Assembly: GCA_036362985.1 (NCBI GenBank)
Contig: JAYGXS010000006.1
Location: 16,097,972-16,161,971 of the forward strand
Source: Ligula intestinalis
Lineage: Eukaryota > Platyhelminthes > Cestoda > Diphyllobothriidea > Diphyllobothriidae
DNA: 64,000 nt
Reading direction: 5' to 3'
Shown here: positions 22,665-33,564 of the stretch, piece by piece
How the letters are laid out: each line of letters opens with the position of its first letter
How positions within the stretch are numbered: position 1 is the first letter of the stretch
Translations under genes and position numbers: made by a program
The notes under the pieces: model-generated
What the model was told of the DNA's origin: nothing
Database searches by the model: none
Seen by the model: the letters and a program-made list of their open reading frames with translations, nothing else

Positions 22665-23685
22665 TATATTCATAGCAAATGTGTTTTTTATGTGAAACTC
22701 TAGATTTGTGAATATTCTGTTAATCATTCAAATGGTCTCAGTGAATGAAGTCACTTTTTGTTGAAAATTTTGGATGCTATCCTTCAAATAAAGCGTTTTT
22801 TTCTCTCTCTCGGCATTTTAAAAAAGCTACACAATTCGATAATGTTAACCATCGTGAAAGTGAGAAATTCTCTGTTTACAGTATTCCCATCGGTACGGTG
22901 GATAGGGGGCGTGGCTTGCGACAGGTTATTCCGGAAACACAGGATGCTACGATAACATCATCTACTATGCTTGTATGAGTGAAAAACCTTCAAGTCGCTG
23001 CATAACTGGTAACACGTTCTTTCGGCTTCCATGCGGGTGGTCGCCCAACACCTGTGCCGCCAGATCTAAGGCCACAACACCGCATAAACAGCCGATTGGG
23101 GACGGGCCAGCTCAGCAGCTGGAAAGCGCTACAAAAAAGCTGCAAGCCGTCTGCCTACCCCCCTTCCCCCCGACAACAGAGGTGCGGAAATTCCGGTGGC
23201 AAAGAAATCAGTGACCCAAAAGTCAAAGGGACCTTTTTAATAAATTATACAAAGGTAGTCCAGTCCACTGATCTGCCTGACGCTTTAAGTGTGGTTTTAG
23301 GTGCGCGCACATATTTTCAGTGACGGCAGACTGAATGACAATAGGCAACCTGGTAACAGTAAAGTTGGTCTACTTCCTCATATAACCCTTGCCCCTAGTC
23401 CTCTGCTTACTTTTAGTTTTACTTTAATTTCAGTTTAATATTTAGTTGATTAATTTTATTTACGTTTATTTTAATTTAGTTAGATACGGCCAACCTGAGG
23501 TAAATATACTTAAATAACTACAATATACCTAAATAAACTCAGCTCAACTTCAAAAAGCTAACAAAACTTAACTTAAACTAAAATTAAATCAAGAAATCAA
23601 ATAATTGACTAAAAACTAAAGTAACTAACACCACTGGTCCCGTAAAAAAGAATTCTGTGGTAAGGGATATCTTAGTTGGTCGAAA
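22665..23685. other. Unassigned intronic sequence
   Basis: A short NTFFRLP word at 23010-23030 recalls the endonuclease region of APE-type LINEs, but nothing around it supports that. 23400-23630 is an A/T-rich tract with many TTTAATTTAG and TAAACTTAAC words. No gene supported. Confidence 0.4.
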
Positions 23686-23689
23686 GTAT

Positions 23690-23885
23690 ATTCACAGTAT
23701 TTCATAACATCAAGGAAGTTGAGTAACTACTTCATGCTGTAAGCAAGCTGGGTGTGACGATGAAATTCACAATGGAAAAGGAACAGTGCAACAAGCTACC
23801 CTTCCTGAACTTCTTCCTATTTAGACAATAAGAAGTTCAGTTAGGTGATAAGTTTTCCACAAGAATATATAGAAAGGGCATTACT
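23690..23885 (+). mobile_element. Penelope-like element, short internal fragment
   Basis: 23760-23830 encodes MKFTMEKEQCNKLPFLNFF, the counterpart of the FTME...LPFLD block that follows the RT active site in PLEs. RIYRKG follows near 23860. A stop lies between them. Confidence 0.55.
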
Positions 23886-23900
23886 TACATTTCGTGGACT

Positions 23901-24302
23901 TTGTGCCAATGCAACGGAAATGAAACCTGGAGCAAACCCTACTTGAAAGTGTTTGAAAAGTTTCATAAAATGAGATCCGTGATGTCGAAATTGGCTGCCG
24001 CAAAGCAGTCTTTGTTAAACGTGACTATTCGGCATGCTTCAATTAAAGGCACAGCAAACACTGATACACTTGACAGAACTGTTAGTTTAGAAAAAGCTCG
24101 TAAGCTATTGCACACTTTATGGATGAAAAGTTTGCAAAGCACCATTGAAGTGACGTACAACTCAGCCGATCTTACCTTTGTTATCCCATCTAAAACTATT
24201 TCCATAAAATTGACGAAAAATGCCTTGGCATTGCATATCACACCAAAGTGTGTTCATGTATCCACAAGTACTTTTAGATGTGCAAACACAAAAGCAGTAT
24301 GA
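23901..24302 (+). CDS. Hypothetical ORF of unknown nature, 133 codons
   Basis: A continuous forward frame, directly downstream of a short PLE fragment. It is rich in Lys, Ser and Thr and has no domain, signal peptide or membrane segment I recognise. It may be transposon-derived or a chance frame. It lies inside the large intron, on the strand opposite to the host gene. Confidence 0.15.
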   Translation: MCQCNGNETWSKPYLKVFEKFHKMRSVMSKLAAAKQSLLNVTIRHASIKGTANTDTLDRTVSLEKARKLLHTLWMKSLQSTIEVTYNSADLTFVIPSKTISIKLTKNALALHITPKCVHVSTSTFRCANTKAV

Positions 24303-24414
24303 AGCTAGGTCAGTTAAGAATTGACCTAACTTGACTTTAAAATAGGAAAATAAAAGTCTTTGCTGATCTATCATGAGATCTCTCCAAGATAGCGGTCAAT
24401 CTTCTGACCCCGAA

Positions 24415-24495
24415 ACATGCTTCCAACTATTTTTTCAGACACAATCAACTCGGACCTTGCGCTACATGGAAGCAGCCTTAATATGCTAGAAGGGT
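24415..24495 (+). mobile_element. Penelope-like element, C-terminal fragment
   Basis: TCGGACCTTGCGCTACATGG at about 24451 matches the stretch encoding RTLRYLEAAY near the end of the PLE at 60.8-62.2 kb (62080-62110). Only about 80 bases are related. Confidence 0.5.
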
Positions 24496-24499
24496 TGCG

Positions 24500-26370
24500 A
24501 TCTATCAAAGAAAGCTGGCCTAAATGGTCAGCCTTTAATTATTCTGGTGATTCCTAGGCTTTAGACTTACTCATCTCTCCTTTCGCATGTCAGGTTTTCC
24601 CTTCTCCTTTCATATATTTTGGTTGAAAGCTAACACCTTCATTCAGCACTTTCAAGGACAGGCGTTATTTGAGATTATTGGGAAATTTATTTAGTGAATT
24701 TTCGACACTGGATCCCCAGGTAATCGTCAGACTTGAAAAAAATGTGCAAAAACGATGTGTTCACCACGATGTGATGCAAATTGCAACCAGCAATTAGCAT
24801 CCATACTAACCGATTGTTTAACTGTACGAGCACTTTGAAATATTAACTGTCCTTTGCCCATATTTCTCAAGTCTGACGACGACCTGGGGATCCAGTATCA
24901 AAAATTTACCGAATACAATTCCTTATTTTTGCAAAGGATGCCTTTCCTCAAAATTACATTTCTTGGGATGCTTGTCTTCTATTTCATTCAGCACTATCTG
25001 TGTACTGGACAATATTATTTCTGTTATGCATGCATTTTCCGTGAAAATTTAACTTGCGTGTGCTTGTTATCGATATTTTGTCGCCAGGGGTTGCAGTTGA
25101 TAAGCCGCCACTAATTTTGGTTTCTTTTCAACACATTCTGCTTTCTACGTCTAATTCATATTGGTGAAGTTTGCTTTAAATTCAAACTATATATAGCAAG
25201 AATCTAAAACCAAATATGACCCCACGGTTTGATTCCAAGCAGAAACTCATTTCTTATAACGTGACAAATTTTCGCCTCATCAATATTAAGAGACCTGTTT
25301 TTTTCATCCCCCTTTCTTATTAATGGCACACTCAGCTAAGCACGTTTAGCCTGGCATAACAGCGGAAGAAATCACGCGAATTCTTATGACGCGACATCAG
25401 AACAGGTTTTAAATTTATCCTCTGAATATGGAATGTCGTTAACAAACCACAGCAATATGGAGTGCTGTAGAAATTACAACCGGGCATCCGCTGAAAAGAT
25501 TATTTGATCCTCAAAAAAACGATGAACAGATCTAAGTGAGGAAACAAACCGCCAACGTCGGAAGTGGCTGGACTGGTCATTTTGTAGTTATGGGTCATAC
25601 TAAGCCAGTCAGACCTCAGTTCTGGGCAAAAATTACCAAAGATTGAATCTAATTTTGCTGGTTATTATGCAGCTGAATCGGAAGGAAACATTTAAATGAA
25701 CTGGAGGTTTACTGTTTCGGATACATAACATGCCTGATCCTTTCTGCCTTTGACCTGAAACACAGTTTTCGTAGGCAGTAAAATAGCAGTCAGCCGACAG
25801 TAATGCAAAATGAATATCAAAAGGTACTGATAGGTCATTTGTGATTTAAATGCTGTCATAAGCCACCCATTTCCACCCCCTGGGCGGAGCCTTTCATATA
25901 AATTCTGAATGATGAACCGATCTGAATTCTAAGGCTGGATATTACTGAACCAACAGGAAGTGAAAAATTAGCAAAAAATATGTTACTCCCACGTTTATTT
26001 CTGAAATTTATTATGTATTACATGATAGATGCTGCAAAAGGGACGAATGCAACCAACTTGCCTGCTATTTTTTTCAATTTTATTTACTGTATAGAATATT
26101 TCGTATTTGATTAATGATGCCCCAGGGTTAAGGGCATAATAGGGCTTGACTGCTAAATAAAATGCAGTTGCTTTTTTCAGATTATAAAAGATTACTTAGA
26201 TAAAGATTTTAGTTCCGATTATCATTCAGCCTACGCTGAATATAGTTCATAAACTCCAGGATGCCAGATAAAGAAGGATATTTTCGACCACATATAAAGT
26301 CTGAGTTAAGTGAAAACAAATAGCTAGAAGGATGAAAAATGAATAAAGGCGTTCGCGTTCCAGTTATTAA
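24500..26370. other. Unassigned AT-rich intronic sequence
   Basis: Low coding character. Open frames at 24854-25114 and 26209-26400 have no recognised motif. No gene supported. Confidence 0.4.
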
Positions 26371-26374
26371 CATA

Positions 26375-27223
26375 GATAAGGAAGAGAGATTGTCGAGCAC
26401 TGGTTCAATTTTTTATCATGAGCTTTCGAACTCTTACAGGAGTCCATCGTCATAGATAAGAAACAGCAGCAAAAGGAGTTGATTATATTGTGTGTACACC
26501 AATCAACTGTCAAGGGTCCTCAGGTCATGATGGGTAAGAAGCAGTCATGAGAAAGGCGGGGAAAGGGTGGGGACTATTACAGAGGCATGCGTTTATTAAC
26601 TGTCAGTGATGTCAGCGTTCGTCAGGGGGTCAGGAACGAAAATGGGGCTATAAAAGTGCATGTGGGACCAATTAACTGTGATGGACGTCTGGGCGTGATC
26701 GTACGTGATTGTGCAAGACTCTGTAAGCCGGTACCAATTTTATACATCGGTTTATTGAACGCTCATCCGTGGAACAGACTTCAATCAATTCTCTGCTCGT
26801 CATGTTTTTGGAATGGGCGAGTACACTGAAGGCCTGTTTCATAGATGTGAGTTGGAATCAACTGAGGTATCCTATTGGCGCCGGCTTACAGAGTCTTGCA
26901 CAATCACGTACAGTCAAGCCCAGAAGTCCATCACAGTTAATTGGTCCCACATTTTCGTTGCTGACCCCCTGACAAACGTTTATATCACTCACAGTTAATA
27001 AACGCATGCCTCTATAGTTGTCCCCACCCTACCCCCACCTTTCTCATGGCTGCTTCTTACCCCTTACAACCTGGCGACCCTTGACAGTTGATTGGTGTTC
27101 ACACAATATAATCAGCCTCTTTTGTTGCTGGTTCTTATCTCTGACGATGGACTCCTGTAAGAGTTCGAAAGCTCATGATAATAAACAACGTGAACCGGTG
27201 CTCGACAATCTCTCTTCCTTATC
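26375..27223. repeat. Fold-back palindrome, 849 bp, arms of about 420 bp
   Basis: The left end GATAAGGAAGAGAGATTGTC is answered at the right end by its reverse complement at 27204-27223. Matching inverted pairs continue inward: AGCTTTCGAACTCTTACAGG at 26421 with CCTGTAAGAGTTCGAAAGCT at 27154, and ACCAATTAACTGTGATGG with CCATCACAGTTAATTGGT. Pairing continues, with more mismatches, nearly to the centre at about 26799, so there is essentially no spacer. Each arm carries a hammerhead-like block near its outer end. The whole could be a fold-back transposon or a head-to-head pair of one short element. Confidence 0.8.
27141..27175 (+). ncRNA. Hammerhead-like motif in palindrome arm (incomplete)
   Basis: CTGACGA (27141-27147) is a known variant of the hammerhead core. 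It is followed by hairpin GGACTC-CTGTAA-GAGTTC and then GAAA (27167-27170) and GCTC. The would-be stem III is the self-complementary tetramer AGCT with no loop, so it could only pair between two molecules or two copies. The mirrored motif in the left arm reads ATGACGA and lacks the first core C. Confidence 0.35.
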
Positions 27224-27229
27224 CATTAC

Positions 27230-28180
27230 AAGTTATCCGAACCATTTTCGATACCCTTAAAAATTTATATTTATTTTATAAAGCGCATGAGAAAGTATTA
27301 TTTCTTGTACTCACATCATGGCCTATCAGGTCTTCTTCAAAGGTAATGTTTAAAAGAAGGTATAGTCTGGTTTAACAAATACTTGTAAGTATGCGATTTG
27401 TAACACTATACAAGTTTCATTTCTAAAGCTTCATATTAAATTAGTTGCAAATGCTAGTTCTGAAGGGCATCAGGTGTTATGCAACCTGTATAGTGTCCCA
27501 ATGGTAAAGCATAATGCATAACTGTTTTCAACATTAAAAAATACGTATTTTAGAATTTGACCTATAAAGGTAAATGTAACTTCAGATCTGAGTGTAAAAT
27601 TTTGGAGCCGAAGATCGTAGTTAAAAATAAAATCGGCACTTTAATTGGTAAGATGCTATCGTACGAACACAAAACGCTTTTAATGACATGCTTCTCATAA
27701 CATATTTTTGTATTTATACCGTTACAGAAAGCCGTTGTCAAAGTCATCATGTTTTTTACCAAGCTTGGCCGGAAATACGGTTACTGAAAGGCCGGAATCC
27801 TGGCCTGACTGAAATAATTTAAAATTATGCTGCACGGTTATTCATATAACCCTCCTTCCGCCTCTATATTCCTTCATTATGTAACCATGCCCGGGCGCCG
27901 ATACGCTTTAGCGTAACTTCACATCCACTCATCACTTGATGCCGCCCTCAAAGCAAAAATCAAGAATCGTGTTTATTGCAACCCCTTATGGTTAGTATCG
28001 GAACATTTCTGGTGTTACAGGGTTTTGTTAACAGATAACGCAAAAACGCGCATCCCGTTCAGCGATATGTAACACTCAGGCAAATGCAGTAAAACCATAA
28101 CAATCGTTCTTGGTAAATCGTACCGCTTGAATAAAATAAAATTTTGTAAATGTCCAAAACTTTAAAGAATAGAATGTGTT
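27230..28180. other. Unassigned AT-rich intronic sequence
   Basis: No supported gene, RNA or repeat. 27880-27930 is a short GC-richer patch without recognised content. Confidence 0.4.
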
Positions 28181-28254
28181 TACATGATTGCAGCTATGGG
28201 ATTGTTCATTAATCGGAAAGAAACGACGAAGGAGCCAAAGAACCTTATCCCACA

Positions 28255-28650
28255 CGAGTTATCGTCCCTCCTTAAGCTAATCAACCCAGCGAAGTGCTGC
28301 TTAATTTCGAACGCGATGCACTGGGAGTACTCAAGACTGACCAGGGCATCTTCATCGTGTCAGCCATCAAAGGGCGTTCCGTCGTTTTATTGGACAGAAC
28401 ATATTATCTTCAGACAGCCAAAAAATGCTGGAGGATCGTCATTTTTATTTCCCATGTGAAACCAGCTCCCTCAAAAAGCTGACACGCGAAATTTATTCGA
28501 CCCTCTTGGCATTAGAGCACTCAGCGGCAATAGCGTCGTCTAGCCGACGCATTTCGAGAGCGCAAGAAACGGCCTTGACCCACTTCTTTTGCCATCCCAA
28601 GGTGCACAAAGAGGACGCTCCTCTCCGACTGAAAGGCACTCCAACGTACG
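28255..28650 (+). mobile_element. Penelope-like element, N-terminal RT fragment
   Basis: Forward pieces in two frames: FERDALGVLKTDQGIFIVSA with KGRSVVLLDRTYY (28300-28405), then MLEDRHFYFP and LKKLTREIYSTLLALE (28425-28515), then FFCHPKVHKEDAPLRLKGTP (28588-28645). These are the N-terminal PLE blocks usually reading 'LPADKGRSTVVLD' and 'GLPKVHK...PLRPI'. A frameshift separates them near 28420. The catalytic half is absent. Confidence 0.75.
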
Positions 28651-28654
28651 GACT

Positions 28655-29330
28655 GGAAAGCACAACAACATGCATTCATGTAACAACGGAACGCAAAGAG
28701 TCGCATACAGCCTGGAATTTGCGATGGCATAAAGTGTATTTCGTTTTAACGTGCTCAAGGTGTCAGTCCCAAATTGCGTTACTTTCTAGAAAAATGAAAG
28801 TGCGCATTTGCAGTCGTCTTTGTCTTGAAAGAAGTCGAATCAGAAATATACAGAAAACTGGTTTAATAAAAAAATTCATCGATAAAGTACTAAATTATTT
28901 TAGGCTTTAGGTGATGGGAAACAGCATTGCTTAGCGAACAACTGATGCAAAATGATTTTAGGTAATATACTGTTGTCGTCAAATTATTAATATGATTATT
29001 TTATTAAGAAAACAAGTGTCATATTCATCCAAATCCGTACATTTCAGCATCGAGATCGCGTTTAGGCCTGACTTACTTGCTGCCGACTGAAGCAAAACAA
29101 GTAGACACGATCGTGAATACGTCTTCTGAAGAACAACCAGCAACCATGCGTGATTCTGCCGAACTCTGTTAGATACATAATGCGTATGCAGTAAGTGCAT
29201 TCCATAACTTTATTGTCCTTAACATTTGCTAAGATCCCATTAATACAGACCACAGGCAGTGGTCAGACAATCTACCTATGAACATAGGCATACGCCTACG
29301 CTCCGAATTTATTACTTATTAATATAATTT
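28655..29330. other. Unassigned intronic sequence
   Basis: No supported gene. Minus-strand open frames here are shadows of the PLE fragment or lack any motif. Confidence 0.4.
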
Positions 29331-29334
29331 ATAA

Positions 29335-29985
29335 ATCTGTATTACTCGATCATCCCTTATCGGTTACTTGTGGATCACTTCACATCTCCAAAAATGAAAA
29401 TTAAACAATCGAGTCATCTTTCGGCTTGCATTTAGTCAACGGGAAACACCACACTGAACAGTAATTCAACGTGTACTATTAAGTAGCAGTTTAAAAGTAA
29501 ACATATCACGGCAACAATAGGTTATGTAAACCGCCCGGATTTGATATACACAGCTTTCTACATCGTGTGCTTTAGAAGGTCTCGTTCTTTTTATCGCTTC
29601 ATGGTTACCAACTACTACTACTACTACTACTACTAGTACTACTTCCACTACTATATTCATAAAGCGAGTTACAAGTGTTGTTTTATTATGCTGTTTGCCT
29701 AGTGTGAACTGGGTTTGCGCCTTTTAAAGAACGCAGTCATTGTGGACAAACAAGTACTGCCTTAGTGGTTTGGAGAATGAAGATTAAATGATTTGACAAG
29801 TTGCCGAAGTTCCCCGCACCAGTTTTGGTACGTAGTCACATTCGTGTGAATAGCAGCATTCTTGGCCAGATATACAGTTAGTCGTGTCCTGAAATTCAAA
29901 CGTCGACCTCCTCGTGGTGGCTGACCGAGGGTAATGGTAAGTACCACTGGGGACAGTACCTTAGAAAAATTTCCCAAGAAACTTC
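29335..29985 (+). repeat. Decayed copy of a duplicated segment
   Basis: 29340-29470 aligns with 35128-35275: both hold TCATCTnTnGGCTTGCATTT, CAACGGGAAACAC and ACTGAAC in order. 29760-29865 aligns with 35725-35820 (GCAGCATTCTTGGCCAG against GCAGCCTTCTTCGCCAG). A third short piece is at 32895-32990. In this copy the frame corresponding to the 35-kb ORF has a stop. On the minus strand the second part reads LAKNAAIH and GELRQLVKSFN, with LAKKAAIH and EFQELVRSFN at 35.8 kb. That hints at a former coding segment on that strand, family unknown. Confidence 0.5.
29610..29655 (+). repeat. Trinucleotide microsatellite (ACT)n
   Basis: About eight perfect ACT units followed by imperfect units (AGTACTACTTCC). 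The minus-strand frame across it reads poly-valine and is not a gene. Confidence 0.85.
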
Positions 29986-30002
29986 ATCGACAATACAACT
30001 AT

Positions 30003-32900
30003 CATGGATCTTAATGTTGCTACGGCGTCCCCGGGAAGCGACGCAGTCCGTGGCTGCCCGGTGCCCGGAGTGCTAAATATGCGAGCGACTTAACTATAAC
30101 ATCGGTTGCTGGGCTGTGGGGACATTGCTTGATGCCGGAAAGCAAGCACATGTAGCACGCGCATTATGGGACTATAAAGTAGACGTTGCCTATCTGTCAG
30201 AAGTTCGTCTGCCAGAGTCTGGATCGAGAGAAATCAAGGTACTACAAGAAGAGGTTCAGAACGTGCTCCTCCACAGTTATTTACGAACTAACGCAGGACA
30301 GCATGGGGTGACAATAGCTATGACCGGATTGCCACGGCCCGCTTTAAAGGTCACTCAAAAAATATGTATGTGGTTGCTGTATATGCTTCAATATTGCAAG
30401 CAAAATAAACAGTCAAGGCTTAGTTCTACGAACATTTTCAAGCTACGGTGGCCAGAATGATCCCTAGGGATTTGCTTTTCGTCGCCGGAGACAGGAGTAC
30501 TAGAAGCGGCCCATGCAATAAAACCACGAAACACATCCTTTGAAAATATGAACTGGGCCAACATTATGATAACGGATAACGATGGGTAGTATATGCTGAT
30601 TATATCCATCTGGTCGTTACAAATATTCGTTTGGGACACCCCATCGGCAGTTTTTAACGTGGTAGTCAAACGATGGTCGAACGGTAAACCAGATAGACTA
30701 CAATTTGGTATGCTCAAGCTGGTTAACCTCAGTATCCGACAGCCAATCATTTGGAGGTACAGAAACTGGATCAGGCCATTTACTCCTCCGTGCTCTCTTC
30801 AAGCTCCACTCGTCGACTCGAAGTGAGAGATTTCCTCCAAAAAGTGTAAAAGTTATGACACTAGCAAACACAGAAATCCGTGGAGCATTCAACGAAATTG
30901 TCCCTACACGGATCAGAAATCAATCCACTGTTCACAACAAACCTCTAGTTAACTTCGATGATCGAACTTCACCTGATACTCAGTGGCCACACTTGAGGGA
31001 CGCCACATAAAGTGCGATGCATTTGAACTTGCAACAACAGGTAGTACTGAGAAGGGACTGGATCTTTACAGCGACCCGCCATCTCTCAGCCAGAGCTAGG
31101 ATCACCCAGTTGGCAAACTCAGAGAAGTATCAGTCATTGAGAGTTTACGCTAGGCGATCAGTAAGATATGACCTTTAGAAAAATTGGACCGAGTTAGCTT
31201 CAAACTTTGGTAACTTCCACCAGCTCTATTGCCTATTACATAAAGCAGCTGGCAAAAATAAATCACCTTGCGTCACCGTTTAGGATAACTTGGGTCAAGT
31301 GATAACTGATATGGCTGGCAAATCAATCGATGGCAAGAGCACCTAAGAGAGCTACTGGATCCGCCTGTACGTCCATCTGCGATCCTAAAGCTATCAGCTA
31401 GAATTCCATACGAGACTGACTGTGAGCCGCCTACACGATCAGAAATGGAAACAGCACTGCAATGATTGAAAGGTTGGAAGGCATCAGGCGAGGATGCTAT
31501 CCAAGTGGAAGTCTGTAAAACTGGCTGTTCTACTTCAACAATATCCCTTCGCCAACTGAACTTGACTGTATGGTGTACAAAGTCATCACCACTGAATGGT
31601 CCTTGTCTATCATCTTGCCGATACCAAAACGCGGTAACATGTCCATACGTTCCAGATATCGCGTTATAAGTCTCATTGATATAGCCGCCAAAGTGTTTGT
31701 GACCATCCTTCTCAATAGAGTTTCGATTCAAGTCAATTTACGCACACCTTCTAACCAAGTGCGTTTTGTACAGGTAGATGGTGTGTTGACCGGATCTTCA
31801 TTCTGCACCGCACACCGGAACACCAACGTCAGAATCAACAGATAACCACCACCTGTTTCATTGATTTCAAGTCCGCCTTTGATGCCATCAATAGAGAAGC
31901 CTTATGGCAAATCTTGCTTGCTGACGATCGCTCAATAAATATGCGCAATCTGATCAAAGCCTACTATAGCACAACATCAGCCTGAGCAAAAACCCTTGTT
32001 GGAGAGTCAGATTCGTTTCAAATAACGTCTGGAATTCGAAAAGGGTGTCTTTTTTCGCCAGCTTACTTCAACTTCTTGAGAGACTGGATGATGCATCAAT
32101 CAATTCTACGTGATAGTGGGTGTGAAATGAACCCTGAATTCAGAGTTCCTGATCTGCAGTGTGCCGATGGCATTGTCAATACAACCGAATCACCAGCTTC
32201 GCTGAACTGTTGGTCTGACGATCAATATACGCAAGACGAAGTTCTTGAATACGCCTCTTGGCACAGCAAAACCACTGTTTATCAGTAGTCAAGCCATCAG
32301 CTACTTGGGCTCTAATATACTAGCCAACGGACAGGCGAAATAGGAAATCAGTAACTGAATCATGCAGGTTCGAAATGCATGTAGGTTGCTAGCCAGACCA
32401 CTATGGCATCTTTCAGACATCCGCTTACGTACTAAGCCGTTAATATACAGAGCATCCATCCGACTGGTGTTAGTATATGCTTGCAAACTATGGCCAGTGA
32501 GAAAGGCAGACGTTATATCGATCAAAATCTTTGACGCTGGTGTCTTCAACCCTTTCTAAGAGTGTCGTGGTAGGATCGAATTTCCAATGTCAGGCTATAT
32601 CACAGGTGTTTCAAACTGTAAAATCTAGCATCATGCATCCAGCATCGTGGATTACAATGGTTTGGCCATGTCCTGCGCAAGCCACCAACGAACCTCTGTA
32701 GATTGTTCGTGAACCCTTTCGTAGTGCAAATTGGAAATACCGACATGGCGGTCAGCTGAAGATGTGGCTCAACGCTGTTAAGTCGGACGTCGAATGCATG
32801 GAGCTCTTAATCGTTTACGGCTTGTGACAATGGAACAAGCACTGCTGTACTCTTCTGCGGACTTGCTAATCTCAATTTTTTGAGCATAATCTTAGCCTTT
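30003..32900 (+). mobile_element. APE-type LINE with endonuclease and RT, decayed
   Basis: Forward-strand blocks: TLLDAGKQAHVARALWDYKV with YLSEVRLP (30120-30215) begins the endonuclease; DLLFVAGD near 30470; TGSGHLLLRALFKLHSSTRS near 30765-30820. The RT follows: GWKASGEDAIQVEV near 31470-31515, VITTEWSLSIILPIPKRGN near 31580-31635, YRVISLIDIAAKVF near 31660, FIDFKSAFDAINREALW near 31860, GIRKGCLFSPAYFN near 32030-32075. The active site expected as ADD reads CADGIV near 32160. A C-terminal YLGS...LWHLSDIRLRTK...IYRASIRLVLVYAC block spans 32300-32490. Stops and frameshifts are frequent; it is inactive. Confidence 0.8.
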
Positions 32901-32904
32901 TTTT

Positions 32905-33440
32905 TAGAAGGCTTCACGTTTCCAAAGAAAATAACTTTTGGGGCTTGCATTCAGTGACGAGACAATATCACACCAAACCGTGATCTGCAAATAGAGATGT
33001 AAGAGTTAGGCTATCCAAACGGGTAATGGGAACCGGTCAACATGTAAACAATATATTTTTAGTTTTTTAGATTTCTCGCTTTCAACTTTTTCATCTTCGA
33101 TTAATTCAACAGATCATGTCTACTCACGGTGTGCACTTGATTGTAGGTTGGTTTTAGACAGGTTTCACATATCCAGTTCCCCTGCAAAGCCGTACAGTGT
33201 CTTAGCAATCCATTTTAGTGTTACTAACATGAAGTCGCGACTTGCAGATGCAGTGCGTTTGAAAAGAATTGTCTAGTGACGCGCTGGGTTGTTCTTCGAA
33301 AATACTGCAATAATGGGTGACAAAAGGCTCACCATTTTAAAAGGAGAAGATGCCATCGTTAGGGCGAGAAGTTTATCAACCTGACGTTTCAGATTCGCTC
33401 TAGAAACCATCTTTAAGGGCAGACAGGGAAAGGGTGTTTT
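32905..33440. other. Unassigned sequence after LINE
   Basis: 32905-32990 carries a third, short relative of the segment at 29.4 and 35.2 kb (GGGGCTTGCATTCAGTGACG). Nothing else recognised. Confidence 0.4.
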
Positions 33441-33560
33441 TGTGGTTATCTCTGACGGATGGTTTGAACCAGAAGCTGAACGTCAGGCAAATAAACCTCT
33501 TGTTCCAGCAAGTGTGTCTTCTACTTCTGAAAGGGCCACTGTTCCGAGTTTTGCATTGAG
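33440..33560 (+). repeat. PLE-type 3' tail with degenerate hammerhead-like block
   Basis: CTGACGG at 33452, then hairpin TGGTT-TG-AACCA, then GAACGTCAGGCAAATAAACC and CTTGTTCCAGC. The GTCAGG tail and CTTGTTCC words match the copies at 49.1, 53.8 and 57.9 kb. The core has mutated from CTGANGA.GAAA, so cleavage is not expected. Confidence 0.55.
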
Positions 33561-33564
33561 CTGT

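Noticed and set aside
29466..29660. Minus-strand frame with a run of valines
   Set aside because: It is a translation of the (ACT)n microsatellite.
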